64,000 bases of DNA, from positions 3,348,001 through 3,412,000 of the forward strand of contig NC_045131.1 of the NCBI RefSeq assembly GCF_007655135.1, read 5' to 3'. The translations under genes and the position numbers were made by a program. The stretch is from Punica granatum. Taxonomy: Eukaryota > Streptophyta > Magnoliopsida > Myrtales > Lythraceae. A model generated the notes under the pieces. The model worked only from the letters and a program-made list of their open reading frames with translations. It did no database searches and was not told the origin of the DNA. Below, in pieces: positions 35,115 to 46,697 of this stretch (positions within the stretch are counted from its first letter, which is position 1; each line of letters opens with the position of its first letter).

Positions 35115-38100
35115 TCAGAAGTTGGAGGTTGGGACGTTTCGAGGGAATACCTTCTGAATGAACTCCAGGAAGCGCCGGGAGTAGAACGCGGGGTCCACTG
35201 CAGAGATGGACAGGGAGTCAAACTGGATGGATTTGTAGGCGTGCTCGATCTTCTTGGTCATGTTGTATTCCTGCAAAATGTCAATGATGCCCAGGTAGAG
35301 GACCACGTCGTAGGATTCATGGAACATCTGCTTCTCCTCCTTTCCTGGGATCTGCTCTGCCCTAGCTGGCATGTTCACTCCGAGCTGAATTTGGAGTCTG
35401 CCACCGCATTTTTCAAAGAAAATCAAATTCAAATCTTTGCAGGAAAGAACAGTTGGAACAGGAACTTGTCTTATTGCTTTTTTTTTTGGTAAGTATTTCA
35501 TCGGACACATATTAAGGGCAGAGATGTTCTGGTTGAATTAAGAGCTGAACCAGGCCTGTGTGGTGATTTTTTTTTTAAAAAGAAATCTAAACATGAGTCC
35601 AGTGGACCACCTGGTTTTTGCTCAGGACATGCTGTATCTCATAGAATAGAACCTACCTGTTCATGCTCTGAGCTGGTCCCAATTTTCTGTGATTATATCC
35701 TACACATAACGGACTTCTATACTGTGCTCAACAAAGTAGATATTCCAAATCAGCTAAACAGATCTCAGTGGGAATGCAAGCTTATTATATATTAGGGGCT
35801 TGGAAGTTGCGTATCATGCTCCGAAGTTGAGGAATCGTACCTAGCGGTCCCAGGAAGAAGAAGATCAACCTCCTCGTCACCAGAAGCAGAGGATGCTCGT
35901 AATCGGCTACCCCTAATGTGAGGGCCCACTGCAACACTTCCGTCATCTGTCCCTCGTGGGACCAAAACAAGTCCCTGTGGGTAGTTCTCATCTTCTATAG
36001 CATCCGATACTGAGAAACACCAGATGATGAGGTAAATCAGTTGCTCCTTGTAATAAATAATGCAAAACTTGCTGAGCTCACTTCTTAAATAAGAACTTGA
36101 AGGAAAAAATAAAACTTAGAAAAACGAATTCAGATGACCTGAGCACCAATATTATTATCAATGAAGCACAGCCAATACAAGAAGCAATTCGCTAGCATCA
36201 TTTCCAGATACTTTGTGACTGTGAAAGAAAATCTGGAGGTGTGTTGCATCATGTATAAAATTATAATAGTCGCACTTCTGTGAAGGCTTATATTTGCTAA
36301 CAGGGTCGTACGAAGAGCAAGTTGGGAGAACCCCAAATAAAGCGAGAGAAACTACTGAGATATGGTGCTCACCTTCTTCTGTTAGGGTTCCAAGTCCATC
36401 GGCCCTCATACTGTGACTGTAGGCCATGAGAGACCTCAGGTGCTGGGGAGCTCGGTAATGCACACCCAGCAAGAGGCTGTAATCCATTATATTTTGTTCT
36501 TCTAGGAACTTGGCGTCAATCTCAATCTGCCTGTACGGAAATATAGAAACAAGGAATTGCAGCAATAGCACACATGAGAGAAAAGCAATTCTAAACACTT
36601 GAAAGGCAATAAATATCAGTTAACAGATGCAAGTCACAGCTTATAACTAAATTTTGTATGCTAGATATCTCTGCGAAAAAATTCCTTCATACAAGAAGAT
36701 GGAAGATTGTTCTTTGGTAGAAGTGGACTTTTGACAATCAACAATTAATGTAATCCAGCGTACGGAAATTCTGAAAGGGAAACATCAAGAGGAAGGACAT
36801 TGAAACTTACTGCATTAAAGCATCACACCAAGAAGGTTCTAAGTAGAAACAATAGCTCAGATCCAGATCTTTAAGTATTGTGTTTTCATCAATTTCCACC
36901 TTGTCTGCCGAACGTCCAAGTGAAGAACCTTTCAAGTCGAATCTTCTATGGATCCTTAACTCAGTGCAGAACATATTTCCCATCACCACAAATCGAAACT
37001 GCATTGGAGAAATTAGAAGTTTAGGTTCTCCTCCAGAATATTTCAAACTCGTTAAAACGTGCCTAACAGGAAGCAATGACAGTCCCATATATCATATCGG
37101 AGACCATTCTATTTTAAAGGGAAATTGAATCGGGTAAGCTAAATTAATGAATAGGGTATTGAGCATAGAAAAATTTGCAAATTGTAAGCTTACCTTTTGA
37201 CCACTTGATGGTATTATCCTGTGAAGACCAAAGAACTTTGTAATGAGTGTGTTATCATATGACCGCACATGATGATAATATTTAGGAAGCATTCGCAAAA
37301 GAACCTAAAAATCCAGAGCATCAGTCACCACTGTTACAGATTAAAGAAAATCTAAAAGCAAAACATCAGGTTAGTAACAAAATATAAGATACATTATTAA
37401 AATAGTCCTAACTATTGGCAAACCAGAACTCCCAAAGTGAAAAGTGATAAAACTTTAGTGCAGATAATAAATAAAAAAAATTTCAGCACGTAGAGGCTAT
37501 TTTTGCTGATTATTGAATTTTAAGTGGATTTTCTACGACTTATGGCATAAAGGTCCTTAAGCCAAGAAGCATGAATTGATGCCACTGGCCTCATAGTTGC
37601 ATCTAGTCACCATCATCACCACCCTAAATCTTTTTCTTTCCCCTTCTATAACACGTCCAGCAGAAAATGAAACTCTAGAGTTCAACCAACACAACATCCC
37701 CCAACAAGAAACCCCTAATCCCTGAAAGGAAAACAAGAAATGCTAGAGGACAGCGAAAACAATGAGCTAATATCTAGCCAATTTCCTTGACAACCCCCAC
37801 ATCAACCTTAAGAGAACCATGATTCTCATGCTGAAGTTAGATATCAGCAGCAGGTAATACCAACTCTCTTTGTGAATTACATTCTTGAATTTGCAAAGAA
37901 GCAGTTGTGGAACAATTCAAGTGATTCCAGACCTTTATTTCCGATTTCCGGAGCGTCTTTATCATGAAGCGATCATCTTGAGACAGGAAGAAGACACTAC
38001 CACTTTTACCAGGAGAAGAGAGCTCCCTTAAGGCATCATTGCCACAAATGGAAATCATGTAATCGGCAGCATCAATTTTAAACATCTCCCTTAAGTTCCT

Positions 38101-40401
38101 GCAGAAAATGTGAAAGAGCATCCATCCATTAACTTGACTCTGCATGGATAGATCAAGAACCACACGCAATTGCAACTGAGAAACTGGCTTCTATAGAACA
38201 GAGAGATAGAGACCTTCACAACCATAATAAAAACCGAGCAGTCCATTGGTATTAAAATTTGCCAGCCATGGTTTTGGACATAATTATAAATAATACTAGA
38301 AAACATGGTTTCTGTTCTTGTGAATTCTACCATTATCTATGGATTGAAGGTTCTCCCTCCCTTTTGCATCTTTTTTCCTTATTGTCCTTCAGATTACCAT
38401 CCTATTTTTTCAATTCTGTTTGAGTTTGTCCAATTTCCTAGTTCAGCTACTCATGAGATCTATAGCTAATCCAGATTGTTGAGCATCATTACATTATACA
38501 TGGTTGTTCTAATGATTAAAAGATTATGTGATGCGTGTAAGAGAGAGGAGGATTTTCAATGAATGGCTGACATGTATAAAATAAAATAAAATAAAATAAA
38601 AAGTGCAATTTTTTTTTTTTGAGAATTAAAAAAGTGCAAATTATATGCTCCTACTCATTCGACATAGAAGAGTCCAGCTCTCCAGAAATAAAGTGAAAAG
38701 GAAATATGACCCTTTAAGTACTACATGTAGAGTATTCTTCAGCCTAATAATATAGCATGTAAAGTGAACTCTGTAAGATGACTTTAATCTGCATCTAGAA
38801 TAAAGCAGTCAACTACCCACCTGAAAACCATAGGGCAGTAGTCCTTCCACTTAAAATCTTCTGACCGATGAGGTGGTGTCAGTTGGGACCCTTCTCTAGG
38901 AAAGTTCATCCAAAAGCTAGCCCGTGGACCAAAATCGGATGTCCGAACTTCTCTTCTCTGTATTGGTGTAATTTTCCCAACTGTATACCTGATGATACCC
39001 TACGACTGGTTTATCATCAATGGTTACTTAAAATAAAAAGAGATATAAAAGGCACAAAGAAGCAAGAAGAGTGCGTGTGAATTTGAAGAGAAGTTTTTAT
39101 TGGGCCAACGATGATAAGAATTTAGTGTACCTAATTCCTAGTTGTAAACTGAGCATTAGATCATAGCTTCGGTGACCCTTGATGATTGCTTCACCCAATC
39201 TCTTTGCCTCTTTAGCAAGCTTCTTTTGCCGTCGTCTTGATCTCCTGGATGTCGTTGAGAAACTATTATCTAGGACAAGCTCACTGATCAGAACACCTTG
39301 CATATACTCCCTCTCCAATATTGGCATGTTTGGTCCTGCCATATTTTCTCCAAAGTCTGACACTGACTCAGATAACCCAACTGATGAATCATGTCCAATC
39401 ACCTTCTCAATGGCTACCTCAAGACTCCATCGCCTCTCAAGGGAAACATTTTTGTTGCGCGACTGCTCCAAATTTAGAATGTTTCCCTTGGAGATTTTAT
39501 CAGTTGAGTTGCGACGAGACCCCTGGTTAGCACTAACTTTCATGTTCCCCATGTCAACAGTTGAAGCATGGTGAATATGTCCATTGTTCTGTTTCTTTAA
39601 ATCGGGCAATAACCCTCTTTTCCTGAGAGCAGTGAGGTAAAGTTCCTGCCCAGGAGGAAGCCGACTGCCATTCGGATAGAAAGATCCTTTCCCATCCTTC
39701 AGGCCTCGTGTCCAAGTTCCAACATAGCAACCCCCATCACTCCATGTATAGACCCCAAACCCATGCATCATACCATTTGACCAGCTTCCTTCAAATGAAT
39801 CCCCATTTGTCCAAGTAAGAGTTCCTCTCCCCGACATTTTGCCTCCTTTCATATTTCCAATATATACATTGCCGTTGGCCCATATATACTTACCAGGCCC
39901 TTCTGGTTTTCCTTGCATCCAGGAGCCATCAAAAACATCTCCATTTGCATAAGCTTGGTATCCCAAACCGTGTTTCAAATTTAACCTCCAGCGCCCCTTA
40001 TAGATGAATCCCCCAGAGCCAGTGTATGTCCCTGTACCATGAATGTAACCACCTGAGAATTCCCCTTCATAAACAGCTCCAGATGGCCAGCTAATCTTTC
40101 CAGAGCCATGCCTCATCCCCAGTCTCCACTCACCCTCGTATACGCAACCATCAGCCCAGACATACTTCCCGAAACCCTCAGGCAGATTTCCAAGTAGCGA
40201 CCCTGAATAAGATTCTCCTTTGGGAAGCAAGAGATTCCCGACTTTAAATCCAGCGGTATCTGAAGAGGAATGATCAAATTCAGCATTCGATGATGTGGAT
40301 AAGCAATCCTTGTCGTTAAGCGAGAGTGCATCGAGTGATTTCGTTCTGTCTGCACAAGAAAGTGCTCCTCCAATATCGCCAGGGGCCACAGGGCCAGACA
40401 T
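35115..40401 (-). CDS. PIP5K9: MORN-repeat phosphatidylinositol-4-phosphate 5-kinase (PIP5K9-like)
   Basis: Eight coding exons, 39131-40401, 38821-38988, 37933-38098, 37194-37304, 36811-36998, 36373-36530, 35841-36009 and 35115-35397, give 837 aa. The kinase converts PI4P to PI(4,5)P2 on membranes. Residues about 65-245 hold seven or eight MORN repeats (for example [20 protein letters not shown]) encoded in the large first exon. Then comes a linker with the conserved [17 protein letters not shown] and a dimerisation segment [18 protein letters not shown]. The kinase core contains [37 protein letters not shown] and, near the end, the specificity-loop region [20 protein letters not shown]. The start [15 protein letters not shown] resembles PIP5K9, a relative tied to sugar and root-growth control by cytosolic invertase binding; that role is by homology. 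The frame remains open four codons upstream only to a TTG, so the ATG at 40401 is chosen. Confidence 0.95.
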
Positions 40402-41253
40402 GCATAATGCCAAGGAGAAAACTAGCTCCTCACGAGATACTCGGCCAGGCAGAGGACCTCATAGGCTAGAAGCCAGAACAGATCCTGTAACCGAGTCAGT
40501 GCGGTGACTTCCCTGAAACTATTAAGCATTCATCTACCTGCTGAACACAAAATGAAGCTCATCTCACATGGATGCTAAGAATCTTAATTAACTGTAGAGA
40601 AATCAAGCAAAGAGAAGCTCAAGGAGAAGCAGAACGTCTCCTTAGTGTCAGTCACATGAAACCATCATGTAAAGTTCAACAACAAAGAAAATTTCAGGAC
40701 CACTAATTCAACCAGTCGGCCATCGCCACAGCAAATGATACATGCTTCCGTGTTTTCTCACCATAAATTCCAAAATGTATCGCACAATTGGTCTCAAAAG
40801 ACAAGATTCCAGCTGACTTTCCGAGCAACGACGCCATCAGAACGCATCAAATCAGCTCGAACACCAGAGCTGAGATAAAAGTCAACTCCGATCCTCGCAC
40901 CAACCATTGCCGCGCTCGAAGTCATAATCACAGAAATGACACCACAAAACCAGCACCATCACACACGAAGCAGAGCTACATACACATACATAAACAGGAA
41001 AAGGATAGTACAGTACCTTCAGAGAGGGGTGACAGGAGGCGAACTGAGCTGCAGCCGAAGTCAATGGAAGGCGAGCAATGGCGCTTTTTCTGCAACTGAT
41101 GAAAGGTCGAAAAAGTCTGCAGCGGTTACCCCTTGGGAGGAAGAAGAAGACGACGACGACGATGATGGCGGAAAATGGATCGAATCCCCAGAGCAGCAGC
41201 ACTCTCTCTCTCCCTCTCTCTATATCTATATATCTTATGTTTATTTATATATA
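40402..41253 (-). promoter_or_regulatory. PIP5K leader with 5' UTR intron and TATA box
   Basis: Upstream of the ATG a donor (CTGAAG|GTACTG at 41017/41016) and an acceptor (GGTTACAG|GATCTG at 40485/40484) mark a probable 532-bp intron in the 5' UTR. The first exon would end at 41017. On the minus strand TATATATAAATA at 41242-41253 is a good TATA box just upstream of a CT-rich leader (41190-41220). Inferred from signals only. Confidence 0.5.
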
Positions 41254-41259
41254 TGAGAT

Positions 41260-44090
41260 ATATATGAAATCTACAGGGACTATGGAAAGCCTTGAGATCT
41301 AAAAATAGACATGCTCTTCAATTCATGGCATACATTGGACCGCCATCTGGAAAGACTCCCTTGCCCCTCGTTGCTCTTGGCTTATCTCTTTACTTATTTA
41401 TTTATGTTTTTTTTTATTTTTTTAAGTGCGTCTTGATTCTCGAAAATCTAGCATATTCGATTAATCGGGTCAGCTCATTAGGGCTTTCGAATCATGAATA
41501 TTTACCATTCATAAGCTTGAATAAGAGATTTTTTTTAGAAAAATAAATCGAACGGCTTAATTAACCAACTCATGTTGGTTTTTATTTATTTATTTATTTG
41601 CCACTATGAATTTTCGTACATGGGTTTGATTTAGGGAGTTATATAATGAGTTGGGTAGTTAGGGTTAGGAACTTGCTTGTCGATTAGGTGGCTTCAGCCA
41701 ATTTCATCCATATTTTATGACTCTTTTCCCTTTTTTTTTGTGAACAAGTAATAAAAAACTGAAAAAAGGTATTTCGTTAAAAGAATCTGGATGGCGCATG
41801 ATAGACGGAATTTTACCAATAAAAAAAAAGTTCTCGTTGAGTCTTCTTTCTAAGCGAGAAATTACTTGGGAAAGAGATGTCATGGATAGATGATGAAATG
41901 AAAAAGAAATGCCCAAATGACTTGATTTTCAAGTTACTCATCATAGTATAATTATATTTTACCACACTAATGATGTGCGATTGTCGAGTAAAGAACTTCG
42001 AATTGGAATAAAATAATAGTAAGTGGTTTCTCTCTGTATTCCCTCTAAATTTTAACTAATTTTGACATGTAAACCGTCCACGAATAAATAAATAATAGAT
42101 AGATAAGTACATAAACAAATAAAATTGGCCTTCATTTCAAATTTCGTTTGTTTCGACGTCTTTGGAAACTTCTTGCCATCCCTCGTTTAAACTCGAGATA
42201 AGCAACTGCATTTTAAAACTAATTTCATTGTTTTGTTACAACGAATTGATTCAAACGGATGTGAAATTAGTACAAAAGGTTTTGTAAAAAATGATATTGT
42301 CCTGACAAAAAGACGATAAAAGATATGACTATGAACTATATAACTGTCATCCCTACAATACATAATCCTAACCATTAAAAGAGTAAGCATTCCGGATCCC
42401 GTTTGGTTTTGCAATCTAATTTTAAAATTTTAACTCTAACTTCAACTCTACTCACTATACAATAAAAATTAACCCTTCCAATTCAAAAAGACGGACCCCA
42501 TATATAAATCCACATACAACTTCATTATATTCAGTTCAAATTTTAATACTAAATTCTTCTAACTATTCATTATTTTTTTATACTTTTTTCTCATAATTCA
42601 ACAACACAATCATTACAATCCAATTAAAATCAAAACTCAACTCGACTTAACTCTAAAACCAAATACAATCTTAGATTCGTGTTACCAATACAATTAGGAC
42701 TTTATAATTAATAAAGGGTGAAATTAATACGAAGGAGAGCGATGTCTCTCCGTGGTGCTCCCGCTTGGCAGCTATCCGTTTGTTGATGGAGATTTGTTGT
42801 AAAGTCTAAAAAGGAATCGAACTTTTCCATAGACAAGCATAAAGGCCATGGCATAATAATCTAGGTACTATATACACGATATGATAAATATGATCATATA
42901 ATAACGCGCATGGATGGCCCCACCATTTTGGTCCTTTCCTATGATCAAGAAAAGATAATGCAAAACAATTAAAGGAGAGGTTTGTAACTTTGTATGTATT
43001 CTTTAGCATTTTGTTTTGCTTTGTTTATTATATGCGTGGGTTTTATTAAAGGCGACATTCATGATTAGACACTCATTAGCAATAATATATTGTCTTGTTG
43101 GGTTGGGGCTTTCCTCATTGCTGTTTGTGGAAGCTGTTAGGACAGGTACTTGTATGCATGCATGAAATCCTTATTCTCCATTTGGACACACTTAGCCCGA
43201 GCCAATGAAACACGAGCCATAGGAAGGAACAGACACGATTAGATGAAGAGGAAAAAAAAAAGGTTGAAAATGAATGGAATATAGTATAATGAACGTGAAT
43301 TCAATCAAATACGCACATAACAATAAGTTACTTTTCAAAATTCGTTTTAATAGAATCTTGTCCTTTTTCGAGGACCTATCTTCGTTATAAATTTAATTTT
43401 TTTTATGTGTTTGGTGAAGATATCATATTTAGTTGCATAAACTCCTCCATCTTATCATTTGAATCGATTTAGACATTATTAATTGTTTTTTCGCTCATAA
43501 TGGTCATTGCTAACCGTTTTAATAAAGATTACACGTCTTCTCCTCTTCTGACTTTGCCCAACTGAGCAAGTGATGGTCCAACTCAAGACACATATTGCTA
43601 ATTTATCTGAATAGTAAAATTGGGGTCGGCACAATTGATTAGGACGGGTGCAAATGGGATAAAAAAAACTCTCGATTGCCGCACAATGTGATAATTACAA
43701 CTTCTTTTAGATGTTACCCAAAAAACAAATACTTCTTTTTATATAAATAAGAAAGATCAGCGTGCAACGCTACAAGCTTCGCCTAATAATGTTGAGGTTT
43801 CATATTCGATTTTATGGTGATTAAGTATTCTATTTTATCGAACAAAATTCATAAATATTTCTTATGATGAAAAAATACAAATATAAATTAGTGAAAAGAA
43901 CAAGGATTTTGACTAATTTCCTCGTGTGGGGATTGTGGGTAAGAATTCGTACAACCCGTGCTTGCATAATAGAGGGCCTCTTGTCGTTTAACGGCTTCGT
44001 TGGGGTTCCGTTTCCAACTCCACGACTTCCATCAGTCTAATGCCGGCAGCCGACCATCCCCCACCGCCAATTCTCCTCCATTTTCCCTTT
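41260..44090. other. Intergenic with one MITE-like copy
   Basis: AT-rich, with no supported gene. A MITE-like element lies at 42397-42672. The remaining open frames are short and without domains. Confidence 0.5.
42397..42672. mobile_element. MITE-like element, family C
   Basis: The left end CCCGTTTGGTTTTGCAATCT and the right end read inversely as GATTGTATTTGGTTTTAGAG form short TIRs. Inside on the minus strand are ATTGTAATGATTGTGTTGTTGAATT and AACTATTTA-like blocks, shared with the copies at about 58550-58850 and 60329-60632 (AATGATTGTATTATTGAATTG). Confidence 0.55.
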
Positions 44091-44097
44091 TAATCTA

Positions 44098-45245
44098 TTC
44101 TTTTTTCTTCTTTTTTTTTTCTTTTTTTATAGATAAGATTATGATATTATTACTATACTACGAAACTGAAGGTATATTAATCCGGGGATAGCCCTCGTGC
44201 ATCCAAAAGGAAACAAAATTTGACATGAGGCCATATCGGCCGAGGTCGTGTGCATAAGAGTTATTCGAGCGAGGAATCCAAAAATATTTCCAGTGCAAAA
44301 GCAAAGCTAATAACCTAGTGATATTCGAAAACAAAGCTCTTAATTTCCCAATGAGAACGATGCGGATTAAGAATAGTATCAACAAAACACTAAAGTATCA
44401 CAACGAATCTAAATCTTCTTCCAGCCGGAGCTGGGGAGATGGCCAGTAGCACTGCCATGGCCTCAGCTTGCAGGGGGAGCTCGTATCAGTCGGAGAGAAC
44501 CAGGAATGCGATATGGGCATGTTTGATTGCTGCCTGGTTCCTGCAAGGCATGCTCCGGTTGAGGTCCCAGCAGCGTCGGTGAAGATGAAACTCTAGTCCT
44601 GGTCAGAGCTGCTCGACTCTTCCTGAAGGTTATCCCGATCAGACTTGGGTTCAAAGTGTGGAAGATCGGTCTGATTGGAGCTGTGTTCCCTGTATGCTCG
44701 TTTAATCCGTTGGAGAGAGTCAGTGAGGTCCGTTGTGATGCCTGCAAACAAAACTTCACTTCTGAGTTTCCATAGCTGATAAAGGATGATAATGCCATAT
44801 AAAGAAAACAGACATTTATCATCCAAGAAACTGTTAAGCACTGGAGGAGGAACTAAAATGAAATTCTCAACATCTTTAGGGGATGAGTAGGAGATGGCTT
44901 CGGGACAAATGCCCCGTGGCTATTCCCTCCAAGTAACACGATAAAAGATGCCATTTCCAAAAAGATGTGCGCTGTTATCGAACTAGTTTGACAAAGAGGG
45001 TAAATAGCTCTGCTTTGAGAAAAGCAGGGGAGGCATTCACTCGCAAATCTTCACAAGTGAATTTTCAATTTTTCGTGGATTTTTTTGGCTCGATAGAGCC
45101 TTCCAATTCACCTCAATAGCAGAATTGAATCTATGATCCTGATCAAGTAGGTAAAATGATTTAACAGAGTGCATTCCCGAGGAGGTTCTAATCCATGTTA
45201 TCGAGTCCTGATGATCCTCTTGTGGGAGGTGAATATTCAAAATAT
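44098..45245 (-). mobile_element. 5'-truncated LINE fossil (reverse-transcriptase tail)
   Basis: Read on the minus strand from 45245, degraded frames resemble the end of a plant LINE ORF2. First is a reverse-transcriptase zinc-binding region (DSITWIRTSSGMHSVKSFYL, then YPLCQTSSITAHIFLE with the Cys/His spacing). Next is the LYQLWKLRSEVLFAG linker that precedes RNase H. Last is an RNase H-like end (KYFWIPRSNNSYAHDLGRYG). Stops and frameshifts separate these pieces. A T-rich run at 44098-44129 on the plus strand is the poly(A) tail. The 5' end, including the catalytic RT domain, is missing, the usual outcome of target-primed insertion. It is inactive. Confidence 0.75.
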
Positions 45246-45386
45246 TCCTTACCGAGTCTAATCCTTAGATGCTTCGTTTTTTTTTTTATCTAATGAAAAA
45301 TATCTCAAATTCTAATTTTTTATATTTGTCTTTTCTGACATAAAAAATTTGGACCGATTGCGTATCTAATACTACTAAATGATCGT

Positions 45387-45893
45387 AATTACGGGTGTAA
45401 ACGATTCGAGATATTCGTGAACGGTTTGGTATCGGCTCGATGAAAGCTCGAATTCAGCTCGTTCTTATAAAGCTCGAACCCAGCTTGGCTCGAGCTCGCC
45501 AATTAAACGAGCCAAAGCGAGCTCAATTGTATTTGGCTCATGAAACTTATGAAACTAAACGAGTTTTTTTATTTATATATATATAATTATAAATTATATA
45601 TGTAAATATTATAAGACTTATGCCCATCCAACAAAAAAAAATACAAGGCCCACCAACACCACATAACTAGGGCTAAGCCTCTCCCCGTTCTAGGTCAGGC
45701 CATTGATCTAAACGAACCTAAATGAGCTTAAACGAGCCGAGCCTGAGCTCTCGCCTATGCCAACGAGCCGAGCTCAAGCTTGACTACTTAGACTCGCACA
45801 AGACCATGCTCGAGCTCGAGCACACGAGTTGACATGCAACCCGAGCTTGAGCTTGCTATATTCGAACTCGGCTCGACTCATTTACGCTCCTAA
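45387..45893. mobile_element. Inverted-repeat DNA element rich in GAGCTCG motifs
   Basis: The segment starts GGGTGTAAACGATTCGAG and ends, read inversely, GGAGCGTAAATGAGTCGAGC. TAATT lies at both flanks. The interior repeats AGCTCGA/TCGAGCT and GAGCC motifs many times and could fold extensively. No coding capacity. It resembles widespread plant non-autonomous DNA elements beginning GGGTGTAAACGA; the family is uncertain. Confidence 0.5.
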
Positions 45894-45894
45894 T

Positions 45895-46690
45895 TCATAA
45901 TCAATCAAAAACGACATTTCAAATGATCTCCAAACAGTGGCTCAATTATGACCCTTGATGGGCTAATCACCTCGATTATACTTAAACCCATGGCCAGCCC
46001 CGGACCAGCCCTCATAAATCGCGTCAGAGGATTGGAGCAATGCAGTCCGACGATCTGAGAGATAGAAGGGACCGTTGAGGAAACTATAAAAATTTCCCCA
46101 TATTTTGAGCAGAGCTCGCGGCCTGCCCCACAAAAAGCGCCGAGGCGGACAAGCGAACAAAAACCCTATAGCCCAACCAGACATTTACCTGTGCACCTGC
46201 ATGCCCTACATGGTTTCAGTTCAAATCTTTACAGTTGTTCCCAACTAAAATCATGAAATTTGGCTCCTGAAAATGATTTCTACCGGGCACTCAGCCAACT
46301 CTGAAAAGGCTAATCGACAGTTCTCGTCATTTGCATCGAATCAATAGGCATGTGGAGTGTCTGGTATAATGATATGAAAATCTCTCATGATAGTCTTCAT
46401 TTGTCGAGTGGGGTCGATAGGAACATAGCATGTTACTGCTTTCCAAGGTGCGCTCCGAAAAGAGAATGAGTGGATGTAACAGTTTCAATCGGGCAAATGA
46501 ATCCAAAAAGTAAAGGGGATGGCTATTTCACTTACACCTCGATGAGTTTTTGTGATCGCTTATGAAATGGCAATACAAAATGCAAATAAAAACTTGTAGT
46601 CAGCTACTGCAACAGAATATAAATGAATGCCCATGACGTGTTTACCGCCTGATGATTGTGTCAATGGTGGCCAACATGCTGCAGACACGA
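45895..46690. other. Intergenic / probable NodGS 3' UTR
   Basis: No supported gene. The part next to 46690 is probably the 3' UTR of the minus-strand NodGS gene. Confidence 0.45.
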
Positions 46691-46697
46691 AGAGAAC

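Noticed and set aside
40402..40413. Four extra N-terminal residues on PIP5K
   Set aside because: They depend on a TTG start. The ATG at 40401 begins the conserved MSGPV start.
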